In this document: positions 63,818 to 64,000 of the stretch, in pieces
Layout: each line of letters begins with the position of its first letter
Numbering within the stretch: position 1 is the stretch's first letter
NCBI RefSeq assembly: GCF_020179755.1
Contig: NZ_JAIUCY010000015.1
Location: 23,281 to 87,280 of the forward strand
Direction: 5' to 3'
DNA: 64,000 bases
From: Herbaspirillum sp. alder98
Lineage (GTDB): Bacteria; Pseudomonadota; Gammaproteobacteria; Burkholderiales; Burkholderiaceae_D
Translations under genes and position numbers: made by a program
The notes under the pieces: model-generated
What the model was told of the DNA's origin: nothing
Databases searched by the model: none
Seen by the model: only the letters and a program-made list of their open reading frames with translations

Positions 63818-63890
63818 CTTTTAGTGTTTCAGCAGAGGGGATGGGGGATATGTCGAGGTAGCGGCATAGAGGCGATACAAAGCGGCCGCG

Positions 63891-63928
63891 CAAAAGCAAA
63901 CACCCCACCCTCGTCAGAGGATGGGGTG
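63891..63928 (-). terminator. rRNA operon terminator
   Basis: On the minus strand CACCCCATCC (63928-63919) pairs with GGGTGGGGTG (63910-63901) and leads into TTTGCTTTTG. It lies just past the 5S rRNA 3' end. Confidence 0.88.
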
Positions 63929-63940
63929 ATGCAGAATACT

Positions 63941-64000
63941 AGCCTGACGATGACCTACTTTCACACTGGTTGCAGCACTATCATCGGCGCGAAGTCGTTT
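63941..64000 (-). rRNA. rrf: 5S ribosomal RNA, 3' part only
   Basis: The minus strand reads GCCGATGATAGTGC, then GTGTGAAAGTAGGTCATCGT and CAGGCT, the conserved 3' third of proteobacterial 5S rRNA (helices IV, V and I). The 5' part lies beyond the window, with 23S and 16S expected further right. Confidence 0.92.

Larger units (their letters stand above)
63614..63890. other. Non-coding region between pagL and the rRNA operon end
   Basis: About 280 bp without a gene, G-rich on the plus strand, containing two separate hairpin repeats (63681-63700 and 63787-63817). Confidence 0.6.

Overview
The window is a dense, high-GC bacterial chromosome segment that reads as a betaproteobacterium of the Oxalobacteraceae, most likely Herbaspirillum or a close relative. 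Grounds for this are gene neighbourhoods (Rieske oxygenase divergent from xseB-ispA-dxs; rubredoxin-pilGHIJ-chpA next to thiD-hemL; rplM-rpsI-argC-bactofilin-erpA), protein similarity recognised by eye, and a pentonate/fuconate-type catabolic operon of the kind known from Herbaspirillum. The species call is inference. I see no prophage, CRISPR array, transposase or tRNA. A 5S rRNA gene, the last gene of an rRNA operon on the minus strand, is cut by the right edge.

Layout. 0-10.6 kb: a truncated FAD-linked D-lactate/glycolate-type dehydrogenase, a cobalamin adenosyltransferase, a HigB/HigA-like toxin-antitoxin pair behind two stacked palindromes, the isoprenoid operon xseB-ispA-dxs with a divergent Rieske oxygenase, a DMT permease, a mercaptopyruvate sulfurtransferase and a ZIP metal transporter. 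10.6-20 kb: a 177-bp MITE-like repeat, then the type IV pilus (Pil-Chp) chemosensory operon pilG-pilH-pilI-pilJ-chpA preceded by rubredoxin, with a perfect FNR-type box upstream of pilG. 20-29 kb: housekeeping genes thiD, hemL, erpA, bactofilin, argC, rpsI, rplM, an OsmC protein, coq7 and pyrC. Between rplM and the OsmC gene lies a convincing unannotated small-RNA gene: a sigma70-like promoter, about 90 nt with two CCUCC anti-Shine-Dalgarno tracts, and a terminator.

29-38 kb: a glutamate block, gltI-gltJ-gltK-gltL with a second orphan GltI-like binding protein, glutamate dehydrogenase, a LysR regulator and an ABC exporter. 38-50 kb: acyl-CoA thioesterase followed by a ten-copy 14-bp tandem repeat, a 2-hydroxyacid dehydrogenase, fadD, a lipoprotein peptidase overlapping a molybdopterin oxidoreductase, an M20 amidohydrolase, and a LysR-controlled pair made of a PyrE-like phosphoribosyltransferase and an N-carbamoyl-amino-acid-type amidohydrolase.

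51-61 kb holds the most coherent accessory system: a GbpR-like LysR regulator divergent from gguC, an amino-acid-type (PAAT) ABC transporter, a UxaA/GarD-type sugar-acid dehydratase, a fumarylacetoacetate-hydrolase-family enzyme, an SDR dehydrogenase and an SMP-30 lactonase. Together they predict uptake and non-phosphorylative cleavage of an aldonate (lactone to aldonate, then 2-keto-3-deoxy acid, then 2,4-diketo acid, then pyruvate plus a small acid). glpK, a PagL-like lipid A deacylase and the rRNA operon edge close the window.
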